A stretch of DNA of 64,000 bases from Anisakis pegreffii (Eukaryota > Nematoda > Chromadorea > Rhabditida > Anisakidae): the NCBI GenBank assembly GCA_035041965.1, contig JAPYMA010001437.1, positions 1-64,000 of the forward strand. Reading direction: 5' to 3'. Of the stretch, positions 49,511-63,370 are shown one piece after another. The notes below the pieces were generated by a model. It was not told the origin of the DNA. It did no database searches and worked only from the letters and a program-made list of their open reading frames with translations. A program made the translations under genes and the position numbers. Each line of letters opens with the position of its first letter. Position 1 is the stretch's first letter.

Positions 49511-52500
49511 ATGCCTGATAAAGAAGCTGAAATCACGCAAAGAACAGAAACTGAAGATTCGAAGAGAGGGAGAGGAAAGAAGGTTATTATGGATGATCAG
49601 TTGAGGGTGTTCTTCGAGGATTTATACGAATCGATCAATGCGATTTCAAAATAATCATAAGAAATTTCCATAGTTGGCATCCGTCGTTTCCTGGGTCTGT
49701 TTTGAGAGACAGCGTTATCGGGTTTGAGTCATCTCAGGAGAGTTGTTCTCATCTGCTCTCGTCCCGTTTCAGTATTTCTCACTAAAAAGAGAAATTGATC
49801 TTGAGACAAGGAGCATTGTTAATTACAGCCTGATTGTGATTGTGAATTGACGGTTTACAATTGTTGACCACACATTCTATAGTTCAGCTGTTTTCGAACT
49901 TTCATGCTGTCACATCAAAGAAATTGCTGTGCTGAATTAAGCAGCAAATAACAGTTGTAACCATGTGTCAATGAGCTGACTCCGGGTTGATTTATTCACT
50001 TTACAGGGTGAAAAAAACGATAGGAGAGGCGAGAAAGGAAAAGATAAAGACGGTAAAACAAAACAAAATAAGGTGATTTTCTGACATGAGAGCAGCTTTG
50101 AGTAAGAGCACAAAGCACCTTTCTTGCTATTAATGACACACGAATTAAAGAGGATAATTGTCGATTACAGTCTTCTCAAGCGAATCATCGCTCTTGTGAT
50201 GAAAGTCACCATATCATATCTTAATGATTTCGACCACTTGTGGGCATGCCAATAGTGTGACGTTTGCACTGATGAGTCCACTCCCATCCACTTTCCTTTT
50301 TTCCAACCAATGCAGTTCGAAGAAGACTTCCGCTGTAATTAAGGCTGAAAAAAAAGTCTAATCGATGAGGAGCGCCGTGCCTAATCCAGCTAATCTTATG
50401 CGCAGTAGTAATACGATTTAAACATGCTGTGATTGTGTTTCGAGCGAATGCAACCAAATGTTGAATCAAAAGTATTTTTCAGGCAGAACGAGACGGAACC
50501 AAAGGCGGGAAGGATGGGAAGAAGAATGAAAAAAAGGTCTTCTGCTGAGTTTTTCGGAAATTCTGTGCCCTTGTTTATTTTATTTGTTTTTCTTTTTTTC
50601 AGTTTAAATTTCGACTTGAACGACTATACAAGCGGAAAATAGCAATAATTCTTGTTTAGCCATTCTCCTAGTTAGCAAATGGTGATATGGATAGACGCTT
50701 GTTCGCAAAGAAATCACTTTTGTATTAGGCAAAACAATTAATCGTTATTGTAATCGTAATAGCATGCAAGCAATCTCTCAGAACAATGATGAAAGCACAT
50801 TATTAAACGCTCCAATCATTTCGTGACAATATTATCAGTTCTTCTTTCTCCCTTCCATCTTTTCTTTCGCCCTTCTTCTTCTTAGTTTTCCAACCTCCAG
50901 GTGACCGGGGGAGGGGAAGGGGGGGGGCATTCGACATGCCACTGAATATTACGCCCGCAAAACAAACAAAATTCAGTTAGTGCTACGCGAACTCATCAAG
51001 CGACATCTTCTGGCCGGTTCCGTGCGTATGGATTATGAGCTAAGCGATCTGCACCAATTACTGGGCATGGCCAAAGTGTCCTTTCAAAAAACAAACACTC
51101 TCATCGAAGTACCGTGTCCTGTAAACATTTGTGGTGATATTCACGGACAGTATGGTGATCTCATGCGCATATTTGCTGTACGATTCCACGGCTTGTTGCT
51201 TCATTCCGCTTTATTTTGCTTCAGATTGACTTGTTGCATAGTATGACATTCACGACTGATTGCAAGAAAGAACAACTTGAAAGTCTATTTTGGCTTTATC
51301 GTTTGTAACGGAAAGCATTTGTAATAATTAGTAAACGTGTGCAGTTGAGTGAGATGGACTAGTGAATCGTTATAGTAACGAAACCATCTTATCGAAGTCA
51401 CATGTGAAGCACAATCGTTCCGAAACTTGGTAGCGTCAGTTGGTGAGATAAGAGGATAACCAGTTGTTAGTAACCGGTGATTTGAGTGATTCGAACGTTT
51501 AGTTGGGAAAATTTGCTGCAATTTCAGTCTTGTGGACTTCCGTTCAAAGTTCGTTATCTGTTTTTGGGTGATTATGTCGATCGTGGGCGTCATCCACTGG
51601 AAGTGATTGTTTTACTGCTTGCATGCAAGATACAGTTCCCAAAATTTGTGTTTCTGTTGAGGGGAAATCATGAACTTTTTCACATTAACAAGTAAGTTAT
51701 TTTGTGTTAAATGCACTCTGAACATTCTTTTCATTTGAACAAAGGGGTATTCCACAATGAGGTTGAACTCATTCTCGAATCTGCATTTAGATTTCAACGA
51801 AAGTGGTATTATTGAGCATATCTGGTTAATACTGCACTACGTCAGCTAATGAATACATGAATTGAAATAGACTGTACGTAACTAAATTGCGCATAACCTT
51901 AAACTAGATTCAACTCGTTGTTGTGAAACGAGTTGATACAAGAAGTGTTTCACTTAGAACGTATGGGTTTGCGGCTGAGATACGAACGCGTTATCGAATA
52001 CAGCAAGATGCACAAAGACTGTATAATCACTTTAATGAAGTATTTGCTGAAATGCCGTTGGCAGCAATCGTGGCCGGAAAGATACTTTGTATGCACGGTG
52101 GATTGTCACCAGATCTGAATAATCTTAACGATATTCGAAACATCAAACGGTCAGTGCATCACTTCATTGCTTGATTTTTCAACTCTTTCGAGTTACTCAG
52201 TATGCACAATGAATTCACTGTGAATTCATTCGTGAATACCATAACATTATGAAGCGTTCGCATAACTGTTGATATAGCTTACATCGAATGCTTTTCGAAA
52301 ACGGTATGGTTCAGGCCTTTGAGAATAGTGAAAGGTCTCGCACAAGACCTTTTATGGGCAGATCCAGAGTCTGGCACTCAAGGTTTCCAGAGGAATCAAA
52401 TCCGAGGTGTTTCGTATGTGTTCGGTGAGAATGCCGTTAAAGAAAAGATAAAGAAACTCGGCATTGATATGGTTATCAGAGCTCATCAGGTCAGCAATCT

Positions 52501-53272
52501 TCGAATGTATTCATCACACCTGAACAATTAACAATGTCAAGAATGTCGTCATTCTCATCCTCGGATTATCTGATCTGACAAATTAATTCTGATTCCATTT
52601 TATAATAGTTTCAAAGACTTTCAATGTAGTGCGGTGCAGCTAAAATTATTCTTTTGTGATCACAGCTAACTGATGCAAAGTGCAGTGAGATGGAGCATTC
52701 GAGTGAATGTGTGAATGAGAATGATAATTGAAATGAATGATAACGATTAGAGTGAATGATTAATGAATAACTCAACATTGTTGAGCGTTTTTTTTGAGTT
52801 ATTCATAACAATGAGTATGAAAATGACTTTGGATGCGTTTGAAAACGTATTTATGCTTACAATTAGCACACTTCAGAATTGATTTCATGAGTAAAATAGC
52901 AGCAACGAGGAAACTTTTTGATTCAGGTAGTTGAATTTGGATATGCATTTTTCGCAAATCGCCAGCTAATCACCGTATTCTCAGCGTCTCGCTATCACGA
53001 AGATCTGTGCAATTTTGCTGCTGTCGTTTTGGTGAGTGTTTCATCAGCAGTAATCGTTCGCAAAAGGCCAAACTTAGACATATCTTAGGCAGATCAATTC
53101 ATAGGGCATAGATTAGGCTGAAACTGAATGAATGTAATTGATTGTTTAGGTTGATCGAAATCTTGAGCTGTCATTTATGCAGTTGAAACCATGTGAATAT
53201 GAACAGCAAAAGAAAGAGAAATTGGTACCAACAGCTGATGTTGAAGAAGATTTGGACGACGATAAATTCTGA
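49511..53272 (+). CDS. PP1-like serine/threonine phosphatase with lysine-rich N-terminal extension
   Basis: The nine exons I propose are 49511-49582, 50007-50072, 50483-50536, 50977-51177, 51528-51691, 51958-52149, 52315-52489, 52927-53031 and 53150-53272. They are in phase throughout and give 383 residues. The catalytic domain carries all PPP metal and active-site motifs: [34 protein letters not shown] and RAHQV. This phosphatase would remove phosphate from Ser/Thr proteins. The usual PP1 motif SAPNYCGEFDN is altered to [14 protein letters not shown], so it is a divergent member, like the expanded PP1-like families of nematodes. The first three exons are short and phase-zero, and encode a very Lys/Glu/Gly-rich segment (for example [13 protein letters not shown]). 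Their donors (GTTATT, GTGATT, GTCTTC) are weak, so the extension is less certain than the domain. The tail is acidic (EEDLDDDKF). Confidence 0.88.
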
Positions 53273-54254
53273 ATTATACACTCGAAGTATTATTTGTTTG
53301 CGTATTGAATTCGAGATAGCCTGCATCATTAATATTACCCCTAAGATGATTGCAAGCGATTGACATCCACTCCGTACTGTGTCAGTTGATTATCTTCTCA
53401 ATAACAACAAGTTGCTTGCCACCCGTTGAAAATTTCATACGATTCACTAAACACTTGGCTTAGAAACAACGACTGACCGCTCGAAATGTTGCGTTGCTCA
53501 ATGTTTTTTGCTCGTTTATTTTCCTGTGAGTTTAATTTAATCTGCTATTAGAAAAAAAGTTGCAAATACTCACTGAAAACGTGGGAAAATTCTCATGGCT
53601 TTATGCTGCCTATGAATGCAGATGTATTCACTCATTTGAACTGACAATATGAACGAATTTACGTTTCAGTTAGCTTTATAAACCCTCGTTGAGCAACGTA
53701 TCATCGAAATGTTAATCATCCACATGTCAGTAAGTGAAGAATTTATTCAAGCAATAAAAGATTACTTCGAACCCTTTCCTTTGAAAGGATTCGCTGATGA
53801 GCGGACGTATGCATTTGGTATCTTTAAATTGATTTTATTCAACTAAAAAACACAATCAGATTCATTCGATGCCGACACATCAACAAATACAACACATTCA
53901 GTAGAAAATGATGAAAACATTCAGTCACAATACAATTCAAAAACCCTAATGACGCGTTGTTTATTAAAAAAGAAAACTGAATTACATCGGAGGAAAATTG
54001 ACTTGAAACAGGTGAATATCTCTTAAAGTGTTGATCGCGAGAAGTTTCGCTGTTAAAAAAGAACGACTTTTTCATTCAGCGCTGAACACGATTTCTCAAC
54101 ATTGAAATTTATGGTTGGACTGTTGTTCCGCGCTTGTTGCTTTGATATTACAGAATAAAATGCGCATTCGAAACATCGATTGTAAATCCGACAAATAATA
54201 GATAAATTCCAGTTACCAGTCAACATTTGGACTGGCATTAGAATGACACAAAAA
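53273..54254. other. Intergenic downstream of the phosphatase
   Basis: About 1 kb. AATAAAAG near 53753 could belong to a 3' end. No supported gene lies in it. Confidence 0.45.
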
Positions 54255-54527
54255 ATAGCGATGAAATAATACTGATCGAACACTGTTTGCATAAAATCTT
54301 CCACAGACAAGAAAACACTCAAAAGTAAGACATCCAAACAAATGTATATGAATTCGATTGGAGTATATGTATGGAATTGAAACGCGATTTGAATTCAGAA
54401 TGAGTATATTAATATCGAATCGAATGAATGCTTGGAAATACGAAAGAGGAATCAAATAAAGGCCACTAAAGCTATCAACTGAATCTGACAGTTCCTTGAA
54501 TTTGACGTAAGGAATAGAGAAATAAAC
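54255..54527 (-). pseudogene. Decayed last exon of an AIG1-like gene
   Basis: On the minus strand, YFSIPYVKF...SGLYLI and, in another frame, LSVEDFMQTVF line up with YFSVLMVRL...NGVYFI and YVLGDFMNTVL in the last exon of the intact neighbour at 55130-55298. The acceptor is lost: gtttatttcag in the intact gene is gtttatttctc here. An AT-rich insertion of about 80 bases with repeated aattcgatt words shifts the frame between the two matches. I infer a dead tandem duplicate. Confidence 0.45.
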
Positions 54528-55129
54528 TGGTCGAAACTGTGAAAAGAAACCAAATTTAATTTGTTCAGATTTATCACTAATCAAATAAACTTTACCTTCG
54601 ATTTATATGACCCATTCAATTCGATTGGAGTTTATGAAAGGACAGAAATACTGATCTGAAAATGTATTCGATGAACAATTACGTGGAATAATTGAATGTT
54701 GGATTGTGAAAACGAAGACTGTAGTGATGCAATAAATATCAGAAGAAAAAATCTTAAGAGAAACGAAAAAATGCTGATTTAGGTTGGCAGCATCAAGTGA
54801 ATGAGGATTTCATTCGATGACGCTACCGAGAACGTGTCAACCTCCTGCTCATGTGTTTTTCCTTCTGAGAAACTCGTCCGAATGAGGCGCATCACCTGAA
54901 AATGTCAAAGAAGAATATGAAAGTGACAAAATATAAATCAAATAAACCGAACGAAACGACGAAGAAGGCACAAAGAACTCCGCTCAACTATTCACCTCAA
55001 TCTCAGAGCACAAACAACGACTAGCTGGAAAAGTGATGTGATGCGGAACTGCATGAATTCAACAGATTGATATTCAATGATTTTGTTACGAAAACTAAAC
55101 CAATAATTAACCATAACCGAATAAAGAGA

Positions 55130-57459
55130 TCAGAGTAGAGACCAACCCCAAAGAACTGTGTTCATAAAATCGCCAAGGACATAAAGAGCGCAAAAACCGA
55201 TGCACGATAAAATGAAAACACCAATGAAATAGACTCCATTCAAGTGATCAAACAATGGATATAACCAATAACCATCAACCAGACGCACCATCAAAACACT
55301 GAAATAAACATCAATCACTACCAATTTGACCCATCAAAAACATTTCATCAACTAATCGTTCCGATAAAAATGTACTCACACATTTCAGATACTAAACACA
55401 CCCAAAACGATAAAAAACATAACCGTAAAAAAACGAAAAGAATAAAAGCAAAACAAACATGAAGTAATACCCGAATACCAGCGCAACCGAAACGACAGAA
55501 CCAAGTTTTTTTGGCGGTGCATGATGGCACGTGAGTAGAGTATCGACCAAAACGAACGGTATTGGTGCGGTATGCGTGACGTGATTCACGAACCGCGGTA
55601 TCAACTTCTCAGCCCATAACGGCATCACCAAAGTCGGCTCAATTGCATACAACACCCAAAACATCACACATGTGGCCTGAATCAGATGAGTCCTCCAGAT
55701 GAAATTCAATTCGTCATTATCTATTGAGGGCACTATTAGGTTTAGATCGAAAGTCAAAAACTCAAAGAAACGATTCAATAGCAGAACATGGCTTTTAGAT
55801 CGACTTTATGGGTTTAGTGTGATGCTTCTCAACCTTGTTTGCCCCTTGCACCCCCTAGAAAATTTTAAGAAGCCTTCGCACCGCTTCACTCGCTCACCCC
55901 TCTTATTGTACCATTCTCGCACCCTCTCTCACCTAATCCTCTCTCGCACCCGGTTGAGAAACCCTGCTTTAGTGGAACATATTAGAAAAAGAGTAGAACA
56001 GATTATGATGCTCAGCATTAATGGATTGTGGAAATCGCTATTGTTGAGAAAAACTCACTTTGTTTCATTGTGAACTAAGTGGAAGTACACAATGAAAAGC
56101 AAAAGAGATAAAATGAGAAAACGATGAAACACAAATTGAAGGCACTGATAGAGAGAGTATGCTTAATTTTGCTTTTACTGAAGCTGTAACGAAGAACGGC
56201 TGATTTTTGCAAGATATTAAGAGTGGGCGTATTGAATCATTCTATAACAGTTAATGGTCACCAGTCATTAACAATCATAAATCAATAAGCTCTGAGAACA
56301 CGGACAACTATCATCATCTTTAAAAATACTACAACAAAAAACGTCGAAAGAAATATCGAGCAAAAAAAGAGCAATTATCTATCGAGTTTTTATTTTCGAT
56401 CAGCATACAGATCAGAATTTTGCAGACACTATGCGCAACCGTGAAAGTGCACTAAATGAATTAACGCAATAAATCAACTAAAATTATCATCGAAAGAATG
56501 ACTCTAACTGTAGGGAAAGAAGAACACAGCGTTATTTGTATTAGTATAAATAAATGAACGAAAAATTGCTAACTGAATAACGAATAAATACGAACAAAAA
56601 TCGAACGAATCTGCACTACTGAAATGAATGAGTTTACTCGAAAAGACTTCACTCATTCCGAATTCAGTCTACGCAAAAAAGCGCTGATGAAGCAGAATGT
56701 GATGATGATCAAAGACAACATACCACTCCGACAGGAAATGTACCGAAGTAATACAAAGCATCGCAGATACGGTGTAATTTGGTCACTCGCCAGTAGCTCG
56801 GTGCGGATGGATGCCTTGTATGTGGTCCTCGATCCTTCTGTTCGGTTTTATAGTCCATCACAGCGCAGATCAAACAGATCACATAATAAACACTTTGGAG
56901 CACCTACAAAGTGACCAACTCAATTAATCAGATGCTGAGGATAGGATACACATGAATTTTGTAAGTTGACTTCAAGTTTTGGTTTTGCTAGAAATGGTAG
57001 AAACTGAAACTATAATTTGAACAAAGTAATTTTAAAATCAAAAATTCGTTTAAGGAAGATACGTTCTTTAAGAGATAATAGCGCAATAAGGCGATGCGAT
57101 GAGAGTGCAGTAAAGGTGATTTTTGTTGGTTTTGAATGAATAAATTATTTGGTAAATTGAAAGAAAACGGATGGAATTCATTTATACGAAACGGAGACTG
57201 AATACTGAATAGGCATCAAACTAACGAGATTTATCATCGTGAGCATAACGAGCTTATAGATCCACCATGAATGCCCAATTCTCGGCATATACAAAAAGTC
57301 ATGTCCCAATGTGAAACAAAACACACTTGCCATCAAACCATAGATTATCACTCTGAATAAACCCATATCTAAAATTTGCAATACTTTAGTCACCATATTT
57401 CGATCAACACCCGCTTTGTTAGGTTGAAATTTAAAATTATTACAAATATCCATTCCCAT
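55130..57459 (-). CDS. AIG1/ADTRP-like multi-pass membrane hydrolase
   Basis: The four exons on the minus strand (57459-57226, 56903-56724, 55676-55459, 55298-55130) splice in phase into 266 residues, near the family size of about 240. AIG1 and ADTRP are membrane enzymes that hydrolyse branched fatty acid esters of hydroxy fatty acids (FAHFAs), using a conserved threonine and histidine. Here the matching region is PRFVNHVTHTAPIPFVLVD followed by THH-equivalent TCHHAPP. Other family landmarks are YYFGTFPVGV, FWVLYAIEP, DGYWLYPLFDHL and LYVLGDFMNTVLWGW. About six hydrophobic segments are visible. The ATG at 57459 is followed by another at 57453, and either could start. Decayed copies lie on both sides and a further member at the window edge. 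Confidence 0.88.
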
Positions 57460-57739
57460 TACTATTCACATCAATACAATCGACCAATCTCACAGCCCAG
57501 ATCCTCAGAAGTTTCAAAAGAATGCTAATGCGAGTGTGTGATCATCACAGAGTATGATAATACAACTTCCTGTTGAAATCCTTACCATTAAAGTTTTTTC
57601 AACATTGTAACGTTATTATGATGTAATAAGAAAGCTGGATCTTCGAAATATATACTTAGAGCGATGAACTTTGAAAATTAATTTCCAAAAATATCTTGAT
57701 ACCCATTAACATGGAAGATAAAACATCGTCTGATTATGA

Positions 57740-57990
57740 TTAGACCAGTACCCCAACAAAAGGAACGTAAAAATAGGTCTTTTTTTTGAGAGTTGATATG
57801 GAACCGTACGAGTGACATGCTGAATGAGCAGAGTACATATGGATTTTAGAGAGGCCGACATAAAGACTCGCGCCTCTTGCAGCCTTTTGGGATGACCAGT
57901 TGGGACTAGAACTGGCGATAAGAATAGTGGCAGAAAAGCGCAAAGCGTAAACACGTACCGCAACAATACAAATAAACAACGAACATTAAA
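57740..57990 (-). pseudogene. Possible AIG1-like gene fragment
   Basis: On the minus strand a short frame reads LLIQHVTRTVPYQL, resembling PRFVNHVTHTAPIPF in exon 3 of the intact gene just downstream. A neighbouring frame is also open but matches less. The surrounding residues do not align and no splice sites fit. It lies immediately upstream of the intact AIG1-like gene. The call is tentative. Confidence 0.25.
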
Positions 57991-58002
57991 AAGTTGTATC
58001 AA

Positions 58003-61000
58003 TCAACTCGGTTATCAACAGATCAAACAAAGATCAATGAGCGAAGAGGTGGATTCTACACTAGCACAAATCAATTCAACTAATCAACTCAGGCCTACCT
58101 CAGTCAGTGAGAATTCAAAATAGTATGACTGAAGGAATGGAACAGTTTCTGAAAAATTATAGCAGAAATGATGATTAGCGTTTATCATTTGATTAGGCAT
58201 ACCTCAGTGAGAACTCAAAATAGCGTTCGTTGGCTGCTTTAGCTTTCAGTAAATCAGTAAAACAACTTGCGTTCTTTCACGAGTAAGGGAAGCGATTTTC
58301 TAAACACATTCTTGAGCACTGCCGCACGAGTCCTGACAAATTAAAACCTATAATTACGGGCGCAAAAGTGAAGAACCGGAAGATTCAGAAGAAAAAAGTA
58401 GAAGTAGAAGCCGAGTCCAATATAACGTGAACACGACGGATCCTGGAGTTACGCGCACCAGGCAGAATTGAAATCAACAAGAGATATCTTCCTTTATACT
58501 TCAATAATGATATAAAGCAATATTTACCGATACTAGATTCACCGATCCATCTGATCTAATTGGTGATCTTGACACTGACCAGTCCCACCAACTTTCATTT
58601 CCTAATTTAATTGGAAGAGTTGCTAAAGACGCAAACCTAAAAGCCACTACTTATCAATCATCAATGTTTTCAAAACATATAGGCCCCCTACAGAATATAG
58701 TATTTCAGTTTCATCAATTTAGAACACGAATTCAATAGATTTTCGTGAGAATATCAAAAAAAGAGTTTTACACAGAAATGGCTTTTCTCACGTTTACCTG
58801 GAGAAACTGATTGGAGTGAACCTCGAAACTGGGGGAAATTAGAGGATTCTACTACGACCTACTAACGATTTCAGGAATCGAGAATAACAATGGAGACATA
58901 ATTACAATATGTTCTTTCGCCGTCTTGCCTCACCGATGAGCATCAGATCCATTCATATTTGTCGTATTCATAAATAGTTTTCCAAAAATGTAAATTTATC
59001 ACAGCTACGAATACTGATCGTGAGTCATAAGTTTCCTTTTCCAGGCGTCTAAAACAAATTCCAATTCACAAACTCAAATCTCCATCCAAAACGAGCATCA
59101 ATGGCACCATACGATGAAATAATTTTTTTCCAAATTTTCATTGACTCTTCATTGGTTTATTGATCAATTTAATTCTAGAGTTTTACGATAATAGATACTA
59201 TATAATATTTATTCGATTTCTTGCAAATACGATAATACAATATTTCATCCACCTTCTAACTATTGTAATGTTGGCAACAGCCATATTGCCGTTCTTTTTT
59301 TCTATTGACTTTTGAACAAATAAATAAATTTGGTGAGAAACTTGATAGTGCTAATAAGATATGAATGTACATTAAGCCACTCAAAATTCTGATCACATTT
59401 AATAATAACCATAAGTACTCGATTGTAGGCCGGGTCAGGCACAGTTTCAGGCTCGGAGGTCTGCGCAACTCTGCCCGACTTTCAGATAATGACTTGAACA
59501 GATTGATCGAACATCACGTCAGCAAAACACATACGTCGCAAAGTTGTGGGGCGGCCTAAGTTTCGTATTATAAACAAAACTGATACCCTGAGAATATGCA
59601 TTTGCTTGAAGTAAAAACGTCAAGTGTTAGGTCAGGATAAGTTACCGAATTACGGACTTTGACACATCCAAATACGATACATAGTGCTAATAAGATACTG
59701 ACAAGATACATAGCTATGTTCATAACGAAAATGAAAACAGTGACGAAATTAAAGTGACTTCATGCGAACGATAAGAGCCAATCAGGAAGTGAGTGACACG
59801 TTGAAGAGCTTAATGCTTGAGTAAGACGTGAACGAAGCGACTTCCTGCCAACGAATATGATCGCTATGTTCGTTCAGAAGCGTCAATAACTCTCACTGAA
59901 CGTCGTACCATCAATGTCAACATCATTTACACCACTATTGTATTTCCAAACGAATACAATATTTGTGCTCAATTCACACACATCCACACAAAATCCAAGC
60001 AAAATTCACAAATAGATTTATTTGCACGACAAAATCAGAGCATTCGTTATGAAAAGTTAAGGTAGCAATCGCGTGAAATGAAACTGATCCACGCGATATT
60101 CCGAGAGAATGATCGAACGAAACTGAATATTTTTTGCGAGAAAACGACCACAATAAATCAATTGCACTAATCTCCAAAATGCTGTCCGTTAAACAAATAA
60201 AACGTTCATATGAAGAGAGTGCAAGATATCCATCCTTCTTCTTCTCATCTCTTAATTGCATTCATTCGTTCTCCATCATTTCAGCAATTTCATCTGTCTC
60301 TTCAGTAATCCCCCGCAAAAAAAAGAGCATAAAAAAGAAAGAAATCTGACTGAGTGAATGTAATAAATCGTTTCATGACTCTTCTCAATAAGTGCCACAT
60401 AAAAGCAGCACTTATATAATGCTAGTGGCATCGTTTACAGCAGCCATCAAAAACAACTTCTGTGTTGCATTTAACCAATGATACCTCAATAATTTTTCAT
60501 CACAAAGCTGTAACTACTCGCTTCTCAGAAAATAAACTGGAAATAAAGAACAGATCATATTATTTCACAACGATATCCCACCCTCAAAATAACTGTTTCT
60601 GTGACAGGAACAAAGCAGAACGCATAACAGAGGCTCAAGAAAAATTCCAGATATCAGCAATCACAGTGATTATGATAACAATGAATGTGGTTTGACGAAG
60701 AATCGAACCAAAAAAAATGATGAAGATGAAATTCTACAAAGAAAACTATGTCAACTGTTGTCAAGTGTCGTTGATTTGAATCAGTCATTTCATTACATTT
60801 TTTTAGTCGAGATATCGTCATTCAATACGGAATAATGAACAATATGAGGAAAGGAGATATAAGAGACCATAATTTGCATTGTTATTGTTGGAAATGCATG
60901 AGAAATCGATAAACGCGAACGAATATGTAACAAAACAAAATACGTATGTGCATGACCACTTCAGAAGCACACATCGCATCAGCCATTCAACATGCCTCAT

Positions 61001-63370
61001 TGAAGGGTGAGGTTGCTGCATGGATAGATATGCTGGATGAGTGGAGTATGGTTAGGAACGACGAGGTTCGTCCTTTCATCTACTATGATAAGAATCAATT
61101 CTACAAATCTATATGTATGAAAGAAATAAATGAAAAACATCACCACACAATGTACAAACTCCCTCACTATACAGAAAGATCTAACGTATATTCTAATAAA
61201 CGCCAATATCGGATTATATCCAACCTGTTATGCAGACAGTTAGATATAATTTATCTCATTACCAACTCATTCGTTCAATGACCTACACGCTTCTATGCAT
61301 TATATCAACTTTAGCTCAGTTAAACAGATATGAATTTTGGGTTATTTATTAATCTTTCGTTGTGATTCACTATGAAGTGACATTTTGGTAAATGTGGCCT
61401 TAGGTTACGAGAATTTTCGCGAATGATTAACACGAAAATTTTTGAACCGAATAATTATGCTGATTGTTTCTATTATTGATGAAACTCTCACTAGAAACTA
61501 GCCATCAAAAAAGTGAATTTCTATTAATCATATTTACGTGGCAGTTGATATGTGAGAAATTGAATTGCAGTTTCGTGAAAGAAGTGTCATATACAATGTT
61601 GCATTGTATATGACAATGTTACACCGCAAAACAAGATCAGTTTTAAGTGCTAAGAAAATGAAAAGCCTACCACAGTCTTGATCCATCTTGATCGTTCAAA
61701 TGGCGGATAACTGTCCAGTGATGAGCGGCTTATTTATTGACCGAACAAGCCTTCAACAAATGATCGTTTAAAACCGACAGCTAGATTGCCGAACATTAAT
61801 TCAGTGATTGAACATTTTATTTCGAATGCCCAATAGAGAGTCTTTCATTCAGAGATTGAGGAGTGCAGCCGAAAAGAAAGCGAATTCTGGTGATATATTT
61901 TCAATCAGCTTCTCCATCGAAATCGATAAATTTTCTCTTTAACAGTTTCCATCTATTAGCACCCCGTTGTTATTTATTTGCTTCATCACTAACAATAAAC
62001 AATTCTCAAACTTTTTGCATTATCAAATCTCGGTGGTGAATGAATCTTATGTAACAATACTGAGAGAATGAAGTGTAAAAAAGTTTGTGAAGAGCGACTG
62101 ACGATGTGGTAAAGGAACACGAAACGAAATGAATGCTGTTTGGTGGTGGTTCAGTGCAAGTCAATTCATAAAACAGGTATGAATTTAACATTGATATTGT
62201 TATTGCATGTAGGTTGTTGCATCTTAATCGCCATCCGCAACATTCAATAAATTTATTCTTCATCAAGTCATTTCGAACGACTTTATTCCCTTCGAGTGTC
62301 CTCATCAATCGTCCCACTGAAGTGCACTTTTTTAGGTCAATTCTTCGTCAAAGAGTGATTTAAGGCAGTTGTTGTAAAAGGATAGATCTCGATCAAGCCT
62401 CAACCCGTAACTGAAATTGGGCAGTTAGAAGCCCCCCGTCTGTAATATGGCGCTTTCATCTCACTGTAACAAATTAATGAGAGTTCATATTCATACATAT
62501 TTCCTTGTTGAATTCTCATTCTTTCTCCAGTTTTTCTCACTCATCTTTTTCTTTTGCCTGATCACAACAAAATCTCTCATTTTTTTCACCATACGTGGTC
62601 GCAGATTCATCAAATTCTCTTTTACGTACCCCTTTCCCGTGCTCCGAATCTGTTTCAGATTGCTCGAATGCAAATATACAACATGGAAAGTCTTTTTAAC
62701 ACTGCAATATTTTGCTTGTGGTGAGTGAAAGGATATGAGATTGTTTTAGATTACCCTTTAGCATACGAAAACAAAATTTGCAAATATTGTATTGCTTATT
62801 TCTTATTCTCATTTAAACTAGAAATATGGATACTTTCGTATGGTACTTATTTGACTCTTGATTTGAATCTTCTTCTAGAGAATATTGACAAATAAGCAAA
62901 GTTTGGATAATGGCAGCTAACTTAATTTACATCAGCAAATAAAATTTACTAAAAATGATTGAGAATCATTAGCGAAATTAGATATCATAGAAACTTTTAT
63001 TCGGCATGTGTGGTTTTGTTAAGTGAACATTATATATTTTATGATGCAAATTCTTGACTCAATTAAACTCCAGAAAGGGATCACCATTGCAATAATGAAC
63101 ACTGGTGAAAGACATGCATCATGCATTGGTCAACTAGTTATTACAACGAGTAAATTTTCATAATGCACGATTCAGAATGTTAATTACATGTGACAATCAT
63201 AACCAATTTACATTTGAAGTATTTTACTGTTTTAACTCTAATAAAAATAAAAAAAAACAAGACGACAACGTCGAAGAAATCAAAGTGAATCGTTCTGCGG
63301 CTTGAATTTCATGTGAATAAATGAATGCAGTAATGAATCAACACACAATGGAGTAATATCTTCGTTGTAG
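58003..63370. other. 5.4-kb region without a supported gene
   Basis: Frames here (for example 59256-59468, 60946-61281, 62006-62317) start at non-ATG codons or have no recognisable domain, and no exon chain with consistent phase could be built. The location inside an AIG1-like cluster makes it a likely place for further decayed copies, but none is clear by eye. Confidence 0.45.

Noticed and set aside
50899..50928. G-rich run (gggggaggggaaggggggg) before the phosphatase catalytic exons
   Set aside because: It could form a G-quadruplex but lies within a probable intron as a single low-complexity run, with nothing to tie it to regulation.
60946..61281. 111-codon frame starting MCMTTSEAHIAS
   Set aside because: It is a single uninterrupted frame in an AT-rich gap with no domain, no splice partners and a non-ATG track start. 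It is too weak to call a gene.
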